Assembly (NCBI GenBank): GCA_045640905.1
Contig: JAZUFW010000043.1
Location: 19,501-83,500, forward strand
From: JAILLW01 sp045640905
Lineage (GTDB): Bacteria; Bacillota; Clostridia; Lachnospirales; Lachnospiraceae
Direction of reading: 5' to 3'
Length of the DNA: 64,000 nt
The stretch's first letter is position 1, and each line of letters opens with the position of its first letter. Positions 26,818 to 36,480 of the stretch are shown piece after piece. The position numbers and the translations under genes are program-made. The notes under the pieces are model-generated. The model saw nothing but the letters and a program-made list of their open reading frames with translations, did not search any database and was not told where the DNA came from.

Positions 26818-27816
26818 TTATGACTCGCCTTTGTATCCTGACAGGAACTCAACATACTTACCTGTTCCGATGGCAACTGCCGTCATGGGATCTTCGGCTG
26901 TCATGCAATTAATTCCCGTTCTTTCGGAAATCAGTTCTTCCAAACCGTTAAGCAAGCTTCCGCCACCGGTTAAGACTATGCCTCTGTCTGCAATATCCGC
27001 AGCCAATTCCGGAGGGGTCTGCTCCAATACACCGTGAATGGCATCTACAATCTGTTCTGTAGCGGTTCTCAGAGCTTCTTCGGTTTCTTCGGAAGAAACG
27101 CTGACTGTACGGGGCAAACCTGTAATCAGGTTTCTGCCTCTGACATCCATCGTTGCCGATGATGAACCCTTAAATGCCGTTCCGATGTTTATCTTTAAGT
27201 CTTCTGCAGTTCTTTCACCGATGTGAAGGTTATGCTTCTGACGCATATATCTGACCAATGCTTCATCAAAGTCGTCACCTGCTACTTTGATGGATGCAGA
27301 TACAACAGTTCCGCCCAAAGAAATAACTGCTATATCCGTAGTACCTCCGCCGATATCAACAATCATGTTTCCGTAAGGTCTGGATATATCTATTCCTGCT
27401 CCGATAGCTGCTGCAATGGGCTCTTCGATGATGCATACTTCTCTGGCGCCGGCCATCATGGTAGCATCTTCAACCGCCTTCTTTTCTACTTCGGTTACGC
27501 CGGAAGGAACACAAACGGCAATTCTGGGCTTACGGAAAGTTTTCTTTCCCAAAGCCTTTTGGATGAAGTATTTCATCATCTGCTCCGTAACTTTGTAGTC
27601 CGAAATAACGCCCTGTCTTAAAGGACGTACAGCTACTATATTGCTGGGTGTTCTACCAAGCATCAATCTGGCATCTTCGCCGATTGCTTTAACTTTATTG
27701 GTATCTCGGTCAAATGCTACAACCGAAGGCTCTTTTAATACTACGCCTCTTCCTCTTATATAAACCAGAATGCTGGCTGTTCCTAAATCAATACCTATGT
27801 CTGTGTATGTTGACAT
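26818..27816 (-). CDS. mbl: MreB/Mbl-like rod-shape actin homologue
   Basis: 332 residues. DIGIDLGTASILVYIRGRG is the phosphate-1 loop of actin-fold ATPases, MIVDIGGGTTDIAVISLGG is phosphate 2, and IVLTGGGSLLNGLEELI the adenosine loop. It forms filaments that guide lateral wall synthesis. Placement directly before two flagellar rod genes argues for the Mbl branch rather than MreB proper. It has a GGGAG ribosome site and an AT-rich upstream region. Confidence 0.88.
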   Translation of the reverse strand: MSTYTDIGIDLGTASILVYIRGRGVVLKEPSVVAFDRDTNKVKAIGEDARLMLGRTPSNIVAVRPLRQGVISDYKVTEQMMKYFIQKALGKKTFRKPRIAVCVPSGVTEVEKKAVEDATMMAGAREVCIIEEPIAAAIGAGIDISRPYGNMIVDIGGGTTDIAVISLGGTVVSASIKVAGDDFDEALVRYMRQKHNLHIGERTAEDLKINIGTAFKGSSSATMDVRGRNLITGLPRTVSVSSEETEEALRTATEQIVDAIHGVLEQTPPELAADIADRGIVLTGGGSLLNGLEELISERTGINCMTAEDPMTAVAIGTGKYVEFLSGYKGES

Positions 27817-27951
27817 CTCAAAACTCCCTTTCTATATAAAAAAATAATAATCATTTTTAGTCCATATTAGTATACTCTAAAAATGGAATTTAAAAAAGAG
27901 TTCTGAGTTATCTTTATAATCTTTTTATTATTGTGATTTCATGCTTTGGTA

Positions 27952-28006
27952 CAAAAAACGGACGCATGGTTATGTGCAATAATCCTTTGCAAATATCTAT
28001 GCGTCC
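27952..28006 (-). terminator. terminator after uvrA
   Basis: Stem GGACGCAT (27960-27967) with ATGCGTCC (27999-28006). The 31-base loop holds an inner GCAA/TTGC pairing. A run of six T follows on the minus strand. The long loop is unusual but the T-tract is clear. Confidence 0.7.
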
Positions 28007-28030
28007 CTGCTATATCTATATCGGCAGTTT

Positions 28031-30877
28031 TCAGTTTTTCTTTAGCATTTTGGCAATATATTTTCCCGTGTAACTTTCGGGACAATCAGCCACTTCTTCG
28101 GGAGTACCGGTGCAAACAACGGTTCCTCCTCTGTCTCCGCCTTCCGGTCCCATATCGATGATATAGTCTGCGGATTTTATTACATCAAGGTTATGCTCAA
28201 TTACGAGTGCGGTGTTTCCTTCCGAAACCAGTCTGTGAATAATTTCCACCAGCTTATGAACATCGGCAAAATGGAGTCCCGTCGTAGGCTCATCCAGAAT
28301 ATAGATGGTTTTACCCGTGCTCTTTTTGCTCAATTCGGTAGCCAGCTTAATTCTCTGCGCCTCGCCTCCCGACAAGGTTGTAGATGGTTGGCCCAGCTTG
28401 ATATATGACAATCCGACCTCATTCATTACTTTTATCTTGTTCTTGATAGAAGGAACATTTTCAAAGAACGTAACAGCTTCTTCCACCGTCATGTCGAGAA
28501 CATCATATATGCTCTTGCCTTTATATTTGACATCGAGAGTTTCCCGGTTATACCTTTTTCCTTTACATACTTCGCAGGGAACATATACATCGGGCAAAAA
28601 GTGCATCTCGATTTTTCTGATTCCGTCACCCTGACAGGCTTCGCATCTTCCTCCCTTAACGTTAAAACTGAAACGTCCCTTGGCATATCCCTTGGCCTTG
28701 GCATCGGGTGTACCCGCAAACAAGTCACGAATCAGGTCAAAAGCCCCCGTATATGTGGCAGGATTGGATCTCGGAGTACGTCCGATGGGAGACTGGTCAA
28801 TATTAATAACCTTATCCAATTTCTCCGTGCCTTTTATCGCACCGTGTTTTCCGGGAATAACCCTTGCACGGTTCAGTTCTCTGGCCAGGCTTTTGTAAAC
28901 TATTTCATTTACCAGGGAACTTTTTCCGGAGCCTGAAACTCCGGTGACGCACGTAAATATACCTATGGGAATTTTCACATCGATGTTCTTTAAATTGTTC
29001 TCGGCGGCCTTGGTAACCGTCAAAAATCCCGTCGGCTTCTTTCGTGAGTCGGGAACCGGGATTTTAATCTTTCCGCTGAGGTATTGTCCGGTAATCGAAT
29101 TGGGATTTTTCATAATCTCGGCTGCTGTTCCGACTGCAACTACCTCGCCTCCGTGAACTCCGGCACCGGGACCTATGTCGATAATGCAATCGGCTTCGAG
29201 CATGGTGTCTTCATCATGCTCCACCACAATAACGGAATTACCCAAATCGCGCAAATGCTTCAATGTTCCCAATAATTTGTCATTATCTCTTTGATGCAGT
29301 CCGATGCTCGGTTCATCAAGAATATAGCAGACACCGACCAGTCCGGAACCTATCTGGGTAGCCAGTCGGATTCTCTGAGCCTCTCCTCCCGACAAAGAAG
29401 CAGTAGCACGAGACAAACTCAAATAATCCAATCCGACATCGATTAAGAATCCGACTCTGGATTTGATTTCTTTAATGACTTCATGTCCGATAAATTCCTG
29501 CTGCTTTGAAAGCTTCATCTTTTCCAGGAACTTATTGAGTTCAAGTATTGAAAGCGATGTAACTTCAAATATATTTTTATTCGAAACCGTTACCGCCAAA
29601 GATTCCCGTTTAAGTCTTTGACCTTTACACTCCGCGCAGGGCGTAAATCGCATATATTCTTCATATTCGGCCTTCATAGTATCCGAAAAAGTTTCTCTGT
29701 ATCTTCTTTCGGTATTTTTCAGAACGCCCTCAAACGAAACGGGATAAACTCCCTCTCCGCGCTGACTTTTGTAATGAACTTTGACTTCGTCAAATCCTCC
29801 GTATATCAGTTTCTCCTGAATATCCTTAGGAAGTTTTTTGAACGGAACATCCAACCCGAATTTGTATTTTTCGGAAAGAGCCAGCAAAATTGCATGCGCA
29901 AAGCTGCCGTCTTTCGAGGACGACTGCCAGCCGGGAACCGCTACGGCTCCTTCATTCAGCGAAAGTGTTTTGTCCGGAATAATGAGTTCCGGATCAAATT
30001 CCATTTTGTATCCCAAACCGAAACATACAGGACAAGCACCAAAGGGATTATTGAAAGAAAAGCTTCGAGGTTCAATTTCCGATATGCTGACTCCGCAATC
30101 CGGACAGGCAAAGCTCATACTGAAATTCAGAGGTTCCTTTCCGATGACATCTACTGTCAACAAACCTTCGGACAATTTAACGACATTCTCGATGGAATCG
30201 GTCAATCTGCTCTCTATACCTTCTTTAATAACCAGTCGGTCAACAACTATGTCGATAGTATGCTTAATGTTTTTATCGAGAGTGATTTCTTCACTCAATT
30301 CATAAAGATTTCCGTCAATAATCGCACGAACATATCCGCTCTTTTGCGCACGATCCAGCACTTTTTCATGCTGGCCCTTTTTCCCTCTGACAACAGGCGC
30401 CAGTAACTGTATTTTAGTGCCCTCACTCAAGGTCATAATCTGATCGACCATCTGATCGACCGTCTGCTTCTTTATTTCCTTGCCGCATTCCGGGCAATGC
30501 GGAACACCTATCCTGGCATAGAGCAATCTCAAATGATCATATATCTCCGTTACGGTACCCACAGTGGATCTGGGGTTTCGGTTTGTTGATTTCTGATCAA
30601 TGGATATAGCAGGCGACAGGCCTTCAATGTTTTCCACATTCGGCTTTTCCATCTGTCCGAGGAACTGTCTGGCATATGATGACAAAGATTCCATGTAGCG
30701 TCTTTGTCCCTCGGCATAAATGGTATCAAAAGCCAAAGATGATTTTCCGGAACCTGACAATCCCGTCAAAACCACCAATTCATTTCTCGGAATATCCACG
30801 TCGATACTCTTTAAGTTATGCTCTGCGGCACCTCTTACTTTTATATATTCTTTTTTTCTGATATGTGTTGTTGCCAT
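28031..30877 (-). CDS. uvrA: UvrABC damage-recognition ATPase UvrA
   Basis: 948 residues, normal length. Two ABC cassettes are present: GLSGSGKSSLAFDT near residue 37 and GVSGSGKSSLVNE near 640, with signatures SLSGGEAQR and TLSGGEAQR. Zinc centres include CPEC..., CPDC...CPVC and CEAC...CEVC. It scans DNA for bulky damage and loads UvrB. It follows uvrB by 1 bp, forming a uvrB-uvrA operon with its own terminator. Confidence 0.97.
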   Translation of the reverse strand: MATTHIRKKEYIKVRGAAEHNLKSIDVDIPRNELVVLTGLSGSGKSSLAFDTIYAEGQRRYMESLSSYARQFLGQMEKPNVENIEGLSPAISIDQKSTNRNPRSTVGTVTEIYDHLRLLYARIGVPHCPECGKEIKKQTVDQMVDQIMTLSEGTKIQLLAPVVRGKKGQHEKVLDRAQKSGYVRAIIDGNLYELSEEITLDKNIKHTIDIVVDRLVIKEGIESRLTDSIENVVKLSEGLLTVDVIGKEPLNFSMSFACPDCGVSISEIEPRSFSFNNPFGACPVCFGLGYKMEFDPELIIPDKTLSLNEGAVAVPGWQSSSKDGSFAHAILLALSEKYKFGLDVPFKKLPKDIQEKLIYGGFDEVKVHYKSQRGEGVYPVSFEGVLKNTERRYRETFSDTMKAEYEEYMRFTPCAECKGQRLKRESLAVTVSNKNIFEVTSLSILELNKFLEKMKLSKQQEFIGHEVIKEIKSRVGFLIDVGLDYLSLSRATASLSGGEAQRIRLATQIGSGLVGVCYILDEPSIGLHQRDNDKLLGTLKHLRDLGNSVIVVEHDEDTMLEADCIIDIGPGAGVHGGEVVAVGTAAEIMKNPNSITGQYLSGKIKIPVPDSRKKPTGFLTVTKAAENNLKNIDVKIPIGIFTCVTGVSGSGKSSLVNEIVYKSLARELNRARVIPGKHGAIKGTEKLDKVINIDQSPIGRTPRSNPATYTGAFDLIRDLFAGTPDAKAKGYAKGRFSFNVKGGRCEACQGDGIRKIEMHFLPDVYVPCEVCKGKRYNRETLDVKYKGKSIYDVLDMTVEEAVTFFENVPSIKNKIKVMNEVGLSYIKLGQPSTTLSGGEAQRIKLATELSKKSTGKTIYILDEPTTGLHFADVHKLVEIIHRLVSEGNTALVIEHNLDVIKSADYIIDMGPEGGDRGGTVVCTGTPEEVADCPESYTGKYIAKMLKKN

Positions 30878-30878
30878 T

Positions 30879-32855
30879 TTATTCCTCTAAATGCTTTCGC
30901 AAATCTATAAGTTTGTCTCTTAATACGGCTGCGTTTTCAAAATCAAGTTCCGCTGCCGCTTTTCTCATTCTCTTTTCGGTCTTTTCAATCAACTTGCGAA
31001 GTTCTGCTTCATTCATCGATTCGGGATCCTTTTCGAATCGAAGTTCTTCTTTCGCTATTTCCTTCGAAATGCTGATTAGATCTCTGACTGCTTTCTTTAT
31101 CGTAGTCGGAGTAATATTGTTTTTAACATTATAGTCATTTTGAATACTGCGTCTTCTGGCAGTTTCATCTATTGCTTTGCGCATGGAATCGGTTATGTAA
31201 TCGGCATACATTATGACACGACCGTCAGAATTTCTCGCCGCACGTCCAACCGTCTGAATCAACGACGTCTCGGAACGCAAAAAGCCTTCCTTGTCGGCAT
31301 CCAGGATTGCAACCAGCGCTATCTCGGGAATATCAAGTCCTTCCCTGAGCAGATTGATTCCTACCAGCACGTCAAAGACATCAAGTCGCATATCCCTGAT
31401 TATCTGAGCACGCTCCAAGGTATCTATGTCAGAATGAAGATATTTAACTCTGATTCCCGCTTCTTTCAGATAGTCGGTCAAATCTTCGGCCATGTGTTTT
31501 GTTAGCGTTGTAACCAAAACCTTATTCTTTTCTTTTACGGTCTGTCTGATTTCTTTGATTAAATCGTCTATCTGGCCTTCGACAGGGCGAACGAATATTT
31601 CGGGATCAAGCAATCCCGTAGGTCTGATAATCTGCTCGGCCCTTAACAGTTCATGTTCTTCTTCATACTTGGCGGGAGTAGCGGAAACAAACAATATCTG
31701 GTCAATCTTTTGCTCAAACTCCTCAAAGCACAGCGGTCTGTTATCCTTTGCGGAAGGAAGTCTGAATCCGTAATCAACCAACGATGTTTTTCTGCTTTGG
31801 TCACCCACATACATTGCACCAATCTGAGGTATCGTCATATGTGATTCATCGATTATTATCAAAAAATCATCTCCGAAGAAATCGAGTAATGTATAGGGTG
31901 GTTCTCCCGGAGCTCTGCCGGACAGATGTCTCGAATAGTTTTCGATTCCGGAACAAAAGCCTGTTTCGAGCATCATCTCCATATCGAAATTGGTTCTTTC
32001 GGAAATTCTCTGGCATTCCAGAAGTTTATCTTCGCCTCTGAAATACGCTATTCTTTCCTCTAACTCAACACCGATATTTTTAACCGCCTGTGCCATCTTT
32101 TCTGCCGGAACCACATAATGTGACGCCGGGAAAAGCGTAACATGCGAAAGAGTAGACATAGGCCGTCCGTTTAGCGGATCTATCTGTGAAATTCGATCTA
32201 TCTCATCTCCGAAAAATTCTATTCTCAGATTATAGTCTCCGCCTTCAACCGGATTAATTTCCAATACGTCTCCGTGAACTCTGAAGCAGCCTCGGTCCAA
32301 GTCCAGATCGTTTCTGTCATACCGCATATCAATGAGCGAGCGGATAACCTCGTCCCTCTCCCTCTTCATTCCCGGGCGCAGAGAAACCATCATTCCTTTA
32401 TAATCGTCGGGCGAACCGAGTCCGTATATACACGAAACCGACGCAACGACTATGACATCCTTTCTTTCGGAAAGCGATGCCGTCGCCGAAAGTCGAAGCT
32501 TATCTATTTCTTCATTAACGGAAGAGTCTTTGGCAATATATGTATCCGAAGACGGCACATATGCTTCGGGTTGGTAGTAATCATAATAGGATACAAAATA
32601 CTCAACCGCATTCTCGGGGAAGAATTCCTTGAACTCGGAATACAGCTGTCCTGCCAACGTTTTGTTATGGGCAATTACCAATGTCGGTTTATTAAGTTGC
32701 GCAATAACATTTGCCATGGTGAAAGTTTTTCCGGAGCCGGTGACACCCAACAGGGTCTCGCACTGATTTCCGTCTTTAAAGCCTTTTACCAAAGCCTCTA
32801 TAGCCTGCGGCTGGTCACCTGTCGGCGCATATTCGGAATGCAATTTGAACTCCAT
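30879..32855 (-). CDS. uvrB: UvrABC system protein B
   Basis: 658 residues. LLGVTGSGKTFTMANV is Walker A and YYDYYQPEAYVPSSDTYI holds the damage-binding beta-hairpin. IIIDESHMTIPQ is motif II. A C-terminal UVR motif (EKRMRKAAAELDFENAAVLRD) contacts UvrC. It verifies damage and forms the pre-incision complex. It overlaps nothing but abuts uvrA. The 120 bp upstream contain no other gene. Confidence 0.97.
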   Translation of the reverse strand: MEFKLHSEYAPTGDQPQAIEALVKGFKDGNQCETLLGVTGSGKTFTMANVIAQLNKPTLVIAHNKTLAGQLYSEFKEFFPENAVEYFVSYYDYYQPEAYVPSSDTYIAKDSSVNEEIDKLRLSATASLSERKDVIVVASVSCIYGLGSPDDYKGMMVSLRPGMKRERDEVIRSLIDMRYDRNDLDLDRGCFRVHGDVLEINPVEGGDYNLRIEFFGDEIDRISQIDPLNGRPMSTLSHVTLFPASHYVVPAEKMAQAVKNIGVELEERIAYFRGEDKLLECQRISERTNFDMEMMLETGFCSGIENYSRHLSGRAPGEPPYTLLDFFGDDFLIIIDESHMTIPQIGAMYVGDQSRKTSLVDYGFRLPSAKDNRPLCFEEFEQKIDQILFVSATPAKYEEEHELLRAEQIIRPTGLLDPEIFVRPVEGQIDDLIKEIRQTVKEKNKVLVTTLTKHMAEDLTDYLKEAGIRVKYLHSDIDTLERAQIIRDMRLDVFDVLVGINLLREGLDIPEIALVAILDADKEGFLRSETSLIQTVGRAARNSDGRVIMYADYITDSMRKAIDETARRRSIQNDYNVKNNITPTTIKKAVRDLISISKEIAKEELRFEKDPESMNEAELRKLIEKTEKRMRKAAAELDFENAAVLRDKLIDLRKHLEE

Positions 32856-32979
32856 AAACTTCCTTCACCTTCTTTCCGTACAACACGAAATAACATACCA
32901 CACGAAAGCGCATTTGTCTACCGATTTTAGAACATTTGTTCGTTTTTTCATAAGTAAAGAACCTTTCCAAATTCAATAG

Positions 32980-33008
32980 AAAAACCCGGCATTCAGCCGG
33001 GCTTTTCT
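32980..33008. terminator. rho-independent terminator
   Basis: Symmetrical hairpin AAACCCGGC-ATTCA-GCCGGGCTTT with A and T runs on either side. It ends the FtsEX/CtpA/SGNH transcript (minus strand) just before the uvrB promoter. The stem overlaps the last codon of the SGNH-like gene. Confidence 0.88.
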
Positions 33009-33978
33009 ATTGTACGGAAACCGTACTCATTTTATTATTAATCACAAAGGATATTCTCTCTGCCAGAAGTTCGCGTCCGGCATCATTGTACCGGTAATCG
33101 TCTTCCATATAATCTTTATAGTTCTCTTCGTTTATTGTTCCGTAATAATTATCAATAACAGAGCAACCGCTGTCTATCGTAGCATCAATTTCCTTTTGCA
33201 CATAATAAGGTAACGCTCCGTTTCCTATATCCTTGACGGTCGATGAATACTTCTGGCCGTTCTCATCAACATATTCAACATACGTAGGAGTCATGACAAA
33301 AATACGAACATGCGGCCATTTTTCATATGCGGTCTGCATGAAATATCTCAATCCTCCCGTGAATGCCAAAAGGTCGGTCGGAACATCCTCATTGTCGCAC
33401 GGAGTCCCTCTTCTGTAGTCGGTAGCATCATACATCAAAATCACTACATCAACCTTATTCATGTCAACCGACTCCAAGGTATCCAATCCCTCTCTGAAGA
33501 CATCGGGGTCATTCATGTATTGCACTCCGGCTTCCATCGTTTCAAACGAATTGTTCAAAAGGCAAGCCGTAACTCCCGGAAGTGAGTAGTTGTCGAGCGG
33601 ATAGTTTGGATCGAACGGCAGATTCTTATATGCCGTTGAAGAACCCGGGAATGAAGCATCGTAAACCGTTGCTCCCGTTTTCTTTGCTATCTGTTTGGCA
33701 AGTCCCTCATCCGATCTGTCATCCGAAAAAGGATTATTACCCAGGCACAATATTGTCAATTCGCCATCATCTTCATGACCTTCAAGTCTGGAAGACTCCA
33801 TCGGAATAATCATATCGAGAACTTCGATATCAAACTGCGACGGATCTACCTGTTCTATATCAGCCTCGGGATCCGTTCCGTTATTCCAAATAATCAGCCT
33901 TACCACTCCAATAATAATGATTAAAGCTATAAGCGCCAAAAGTATTATATGAACCAAAGATCTTTTTTGCATTATCAA
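33007..33978 (-). CDS. membrane-anchored SGNH-hydrolase-like protein
   Basis: 323 residues (start ATG; a second ATG follows at codon 3). One N-terminal membrane helix (residues 9-28) holds it outside the membrane. The domain ILCLGNNPFSDD, TVYDASFPGSSTAYK and late YRYNDAGRELLAERI has the block order of SGNH/GDSL-type hydrolases, though the first Gly-Asp-Ser block reads GNN. A role in acetyl-group removal or transfer on envelope polymers is possible. It overlaps the CtpA gene by 4 bp. Confidence 0.6.
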   Translation of the reverse strand: MIMQKRSLVHIILLALIALIIIIGVVRLIIWNNGTDPEADIEQVDPSQFDIEVLDMIIPMESSRLEGHEDDGELTILCLGNNPFSDDRSDEGLAKQIAKKTGATVYDASFPGSSTAYKNLPFDPNYPLDNYSLPGVTACLLNNSFETMEAGVQYMNDPDVFREGLDTLESVDMNKVDVVILMYDATDYRRGTPCDNEDVPTDLLAFTGGLRYFMQTAYEKWPHVRIFVMTPTYVEYVDENGQKYSSTVKDIGNGALPYYVQKEIDATIDSGCSVIDNYYGTINEENYKDYMEDDYRYNDAGRELLAERISFVINNKMSTVSVQ

Positions 33979-35237
33979 TCACCCATTTTCTGTTGCAGTA
34001 TATCTACTGCAGCATTAACCTGATTATCTTCGCCACTGTCGAGTGCAGTTTCATAATCATACTCCAAAATGACGTCAGGTTCAATACCGGAACCATGAAT
34101 ATTACGTCCCGAAGGCGTGAAGTATGCGGACGTAGTCATCTTAATCGCAGAACCGTCGGGCAGTTCGTAAAGGCTCTGTACTATTCCTTTTCCATAGGTA
34201 GTAGTACCCAGCAAAGTACCGACATTATAGTCTTGAATTGCGCCTGCAAGTATTTCGGAAGCACTGGCGGAATTTTCGTTAACCAGTACCACAAGCGGTA
34301 TATCAAGCGGCGTATTTCCATCACACAGAAAATCATTTCTTTTGCCGCGTCCGTTATCGATATATACTATCGTTCCTGCGGGGAGAATCTGTCTGGCCAC
34401 GTTAACCACAGCATCCAGGCTTCCTCCGGGGTTATTTCTCAGGTCAATTATCAGCCCCTTTATGTCTTTTTTTCTCAGTTCGCTTAATCCTTCCTCAAAC
34501 TGAGAAACGGTGATTTCACTAAACTGAGTTATTGCCAGATACCCTACTCTCTCATCCTCTTTGAGGGTTCCGTATGTAACGGTATCTGTATCTATCTGGC
34601 TGGATCTTTCTATATCCATCTCCAGATAATCCGGTTCGCCCTCTCGGTAAAATGTCACGTGAACCGTGGTTCCTTCGAGGCCCTTTATCATCTTAACCAC
34701 CCGGCTTAACGAAAGGCCTATGGTTTCTTTTCCTTCAACCTTATAAATAATGTCCCCGGACTTAACTCCGGCATTTTCCGCAGGAGAGCCTGCAATTACA
34801 TCAACTATATAAGGCATGTCGGTTTCTTTATCTATCGAAACATGACAGCCTATTCCGTAGGAAACGCCCTCGTCATAATTCATTTCTTCTTCGAATTCGG
34901 TTTTGGTATAGTACTCCGAATAAGGGTCGCCCAAAGAATTCATAATTCCTCTGTAGATACCCTCTCGCATGTTCTCGGTACCGACATCATCGGAATATTT
35001 ATAGAATTTATCATTGACTCTTTCCGTAATCAAATTAATCTTCGAAATCACTCCATCGTTGACTATCGAATTTCGTCCGACCAACAGATATTTAATCCCC
35101 AGGAACAAAAGGATTGACAGCACTACTGCTGCCATTCCGATTAACAGTCCGAACAAAAAGCCCTTGGACTGTGCCCTTTTTTCACGTTGTTCCATGGTAT
35201 CCGCAGCATTAACTGCGGGAGTTATATTCTCTTCCAC
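33975..35237 (-). CDS. CtpA/CtpB-like S41 carboxy-terminal processing protease
   Basis: 420 residues. Membrane anchor at 30-52, then a PDZ domain near 118-200 (VIAGSPAENAGVKSGDIIYKVEG). The protease core has LIIDLRNNPGGSLDAVV, catalytic serine in NENSASASEIL and lysine in TTYGKGIVQ. It cleaves extracytoplasmic substrates. Its position after the FtsEX-M23 genes repeats the order seen in Bacillus and suggests regulation of the wall hydrolase or divisome. Confidence 0.92.
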   Translation of the reverse strand: MEENITPAVNAADTMEQREKRAQSKGFLFGLLIGMAAVVLSILLFLGIKYLLVGRNSIVNDGVISKINLITERVNDKFYKYSDDVGTENMREGIYRGIMNSLGDPYSEYYTKTEFEEEMNYDEGVSYGIGCHVSIDKETDMPYIVDVIAGSPAENAGVKSGDIIYKVEGKETIGLSLSRVVKMIKGLEGTTVHVTFYREGEPDYLEMDIERSSQIDTDTVTYGTLKEDERVGYLAITQFSEITVSQFEEGLSELRKKDIKGLIIDLRNNPGGSLDAVVNVARQILPAGTIVYIDNGRGKRNDFLCDGNTPLDIPLVVLVNENSASASEILAGAIQDYNVGTLLGTTTYGKGIVQSLYELPDGSAIKMTTSAYFTPSGRNIHGSGIEPDVILEYDYETALDSGEDNQVNAAVDILQQKMGD

Positions 35238-35246
35238 TTGATTCTC

Positions 35247-36470
35247 CTATGGTTTGCTTATGTAATTCCATGGACTTACATAATTTCCGTTTTGTCTGAC
35301 CGAAAAATGCAGATGATTGCCCGTCGATCTGCCCGTTGTTCCTACGGCAGCTATTTTTTCGCCTCGAGACACCTTGGCACCTTTCGCTACGTATAATGCC
35401 GAAGCATGCATATATATGGTATACAGTCCGTCTCCGTGGTCTATCATAATATAATTTCCCATAGATGAACTGTATGTTGCGGCCACAACGGTCCCGTCGT
35501 ACGCGGCCAAAATCGGACTTCCGCCGGGAGCTGCCAAATCCACACCGTTATGGAATTGCTGTGTTCCCAGTATCGGATGGATTCTGTATCCGTAATCATC
35601 AGAAACTCTCTTGTAACTCGGAGCCGGGAATGCAAATTTGCCGCCGTCGTACTTAAGTCCCTGCTCGGCAGCCAGACGTTTCTTTTCTTCGGCTATGGCC
35701 GCTTCGAGAGCCGCTATGGTTTCGTTCTGTTCTTTAATCTCTGCTTCATACTCCGCTATAGCAGCAGATTTGTCAGTGATATCTGCGGTTACCTTATATA
35801 ACTCCGCTTCCTTTGCTTCCAGCAGAGCATTCATGGCATTCTGCTCTTCTTCCTGAGCAGCCTTTGCTTCATCCAGAACCGACTTTTCTTCTTCCAGTTC
35901 CTCTTTGCACAAGGTAACGTATTCCGTGTATGCAACATAATCATCAAGCATACGTCTGTCATACGCGGACAGGCTTTCAATGTACTCGGCCTTATTCAGC
36001 ATCTCTCCGAAAGACTTGGCCTGAAAAACCAGCTCCATGTACACAGAATCTCCGCGCTCATACATGAACTTGATACGTTTTTTCATAGCCTCGTACTGGG
36101 CAGTCTGAACAGCTATGGCTTCATCAAGCTCTGCTTCTTTGACCGTAATCTCTTCTTCTTTCGCAGTAATCTGTTCATTCAGATTGTTTATCTTTTCCTG
36201 AATATCATCCAATGATGCATCGAGTTCCGTTACATACGAAGACAAATTCGCCTTGGAATCTTCAAGCTGTGCTTTGATCTTTTTGACATCGGTCAATCCG
36301 CTTTGAAGATTCTTCTTTTCCTTTTTCGCCTCTTCAATTTCGGATTCTTTGGCCCTGATACTTTCATTGGTCAGTTCATCGGCGTAAGATACCGAAACCG
36401 AATCCGACATAAAGCACACTATCAATATTAAACTAAACAAAAGGCATAATATCCGCCTGTAATTCTTCAT
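35247..36470 (-). CDS. EnvC-like murein hydrolase activator / M23 peptidase
   Basis: About 407 residues from the ATG at 36470, chosen because it follows the ftsX stop and opens a proper signal peptide (LCLLFSLILIVCFMSDSV). A long coiled coil spans roughly residues 35-225 (Glu/Lys/Ala heptads). The C-terminal LytM domain has HNGVD, DHGDGLYTIYMHAS and NHLHFSVR, so the zinc ligands are intact and it may cut peptidoglycan itself. FtsEX upstream probably controls it. Confidence 0.9.
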   Translation of the reverse strand: MKNYRRILCLLFSLILIVCFMSDSVSVSYADELTNESIRAKESEIEEAKKEKKNLQSGLTDVKKIKAQLEDSKANLSSYVTELDASLDDIQEKINNLNEQITAKEEEITVKEAELDEAIAVQTAQYEAMKKRIKFMYERGDSVYMELVFQAKSFGEMLNKAEYIESLSAYDRRMLDDYVAYTEYVTLCKEELEEEKSVLDEAKAAQEEEQNAMNALLEAKEAELYKVTADITDKSAAIAEYEAEIKEQNETIAALEAAIAEEKKRLAAEQGLKYDGGKFAFPAPSYKRVSDDYGYRIHPILGTQQFHNGVDLAAPGGSPILAAYDGTVVAATYSSSMGNYIMIDHGDGLYTIYMHASALYVAKGAKVSRGEKIAAVGTTGRSTGNHLHFSVRQNGNYVSPWNYISKP

Positions 36471-36480
36471 ATGATGTCTA

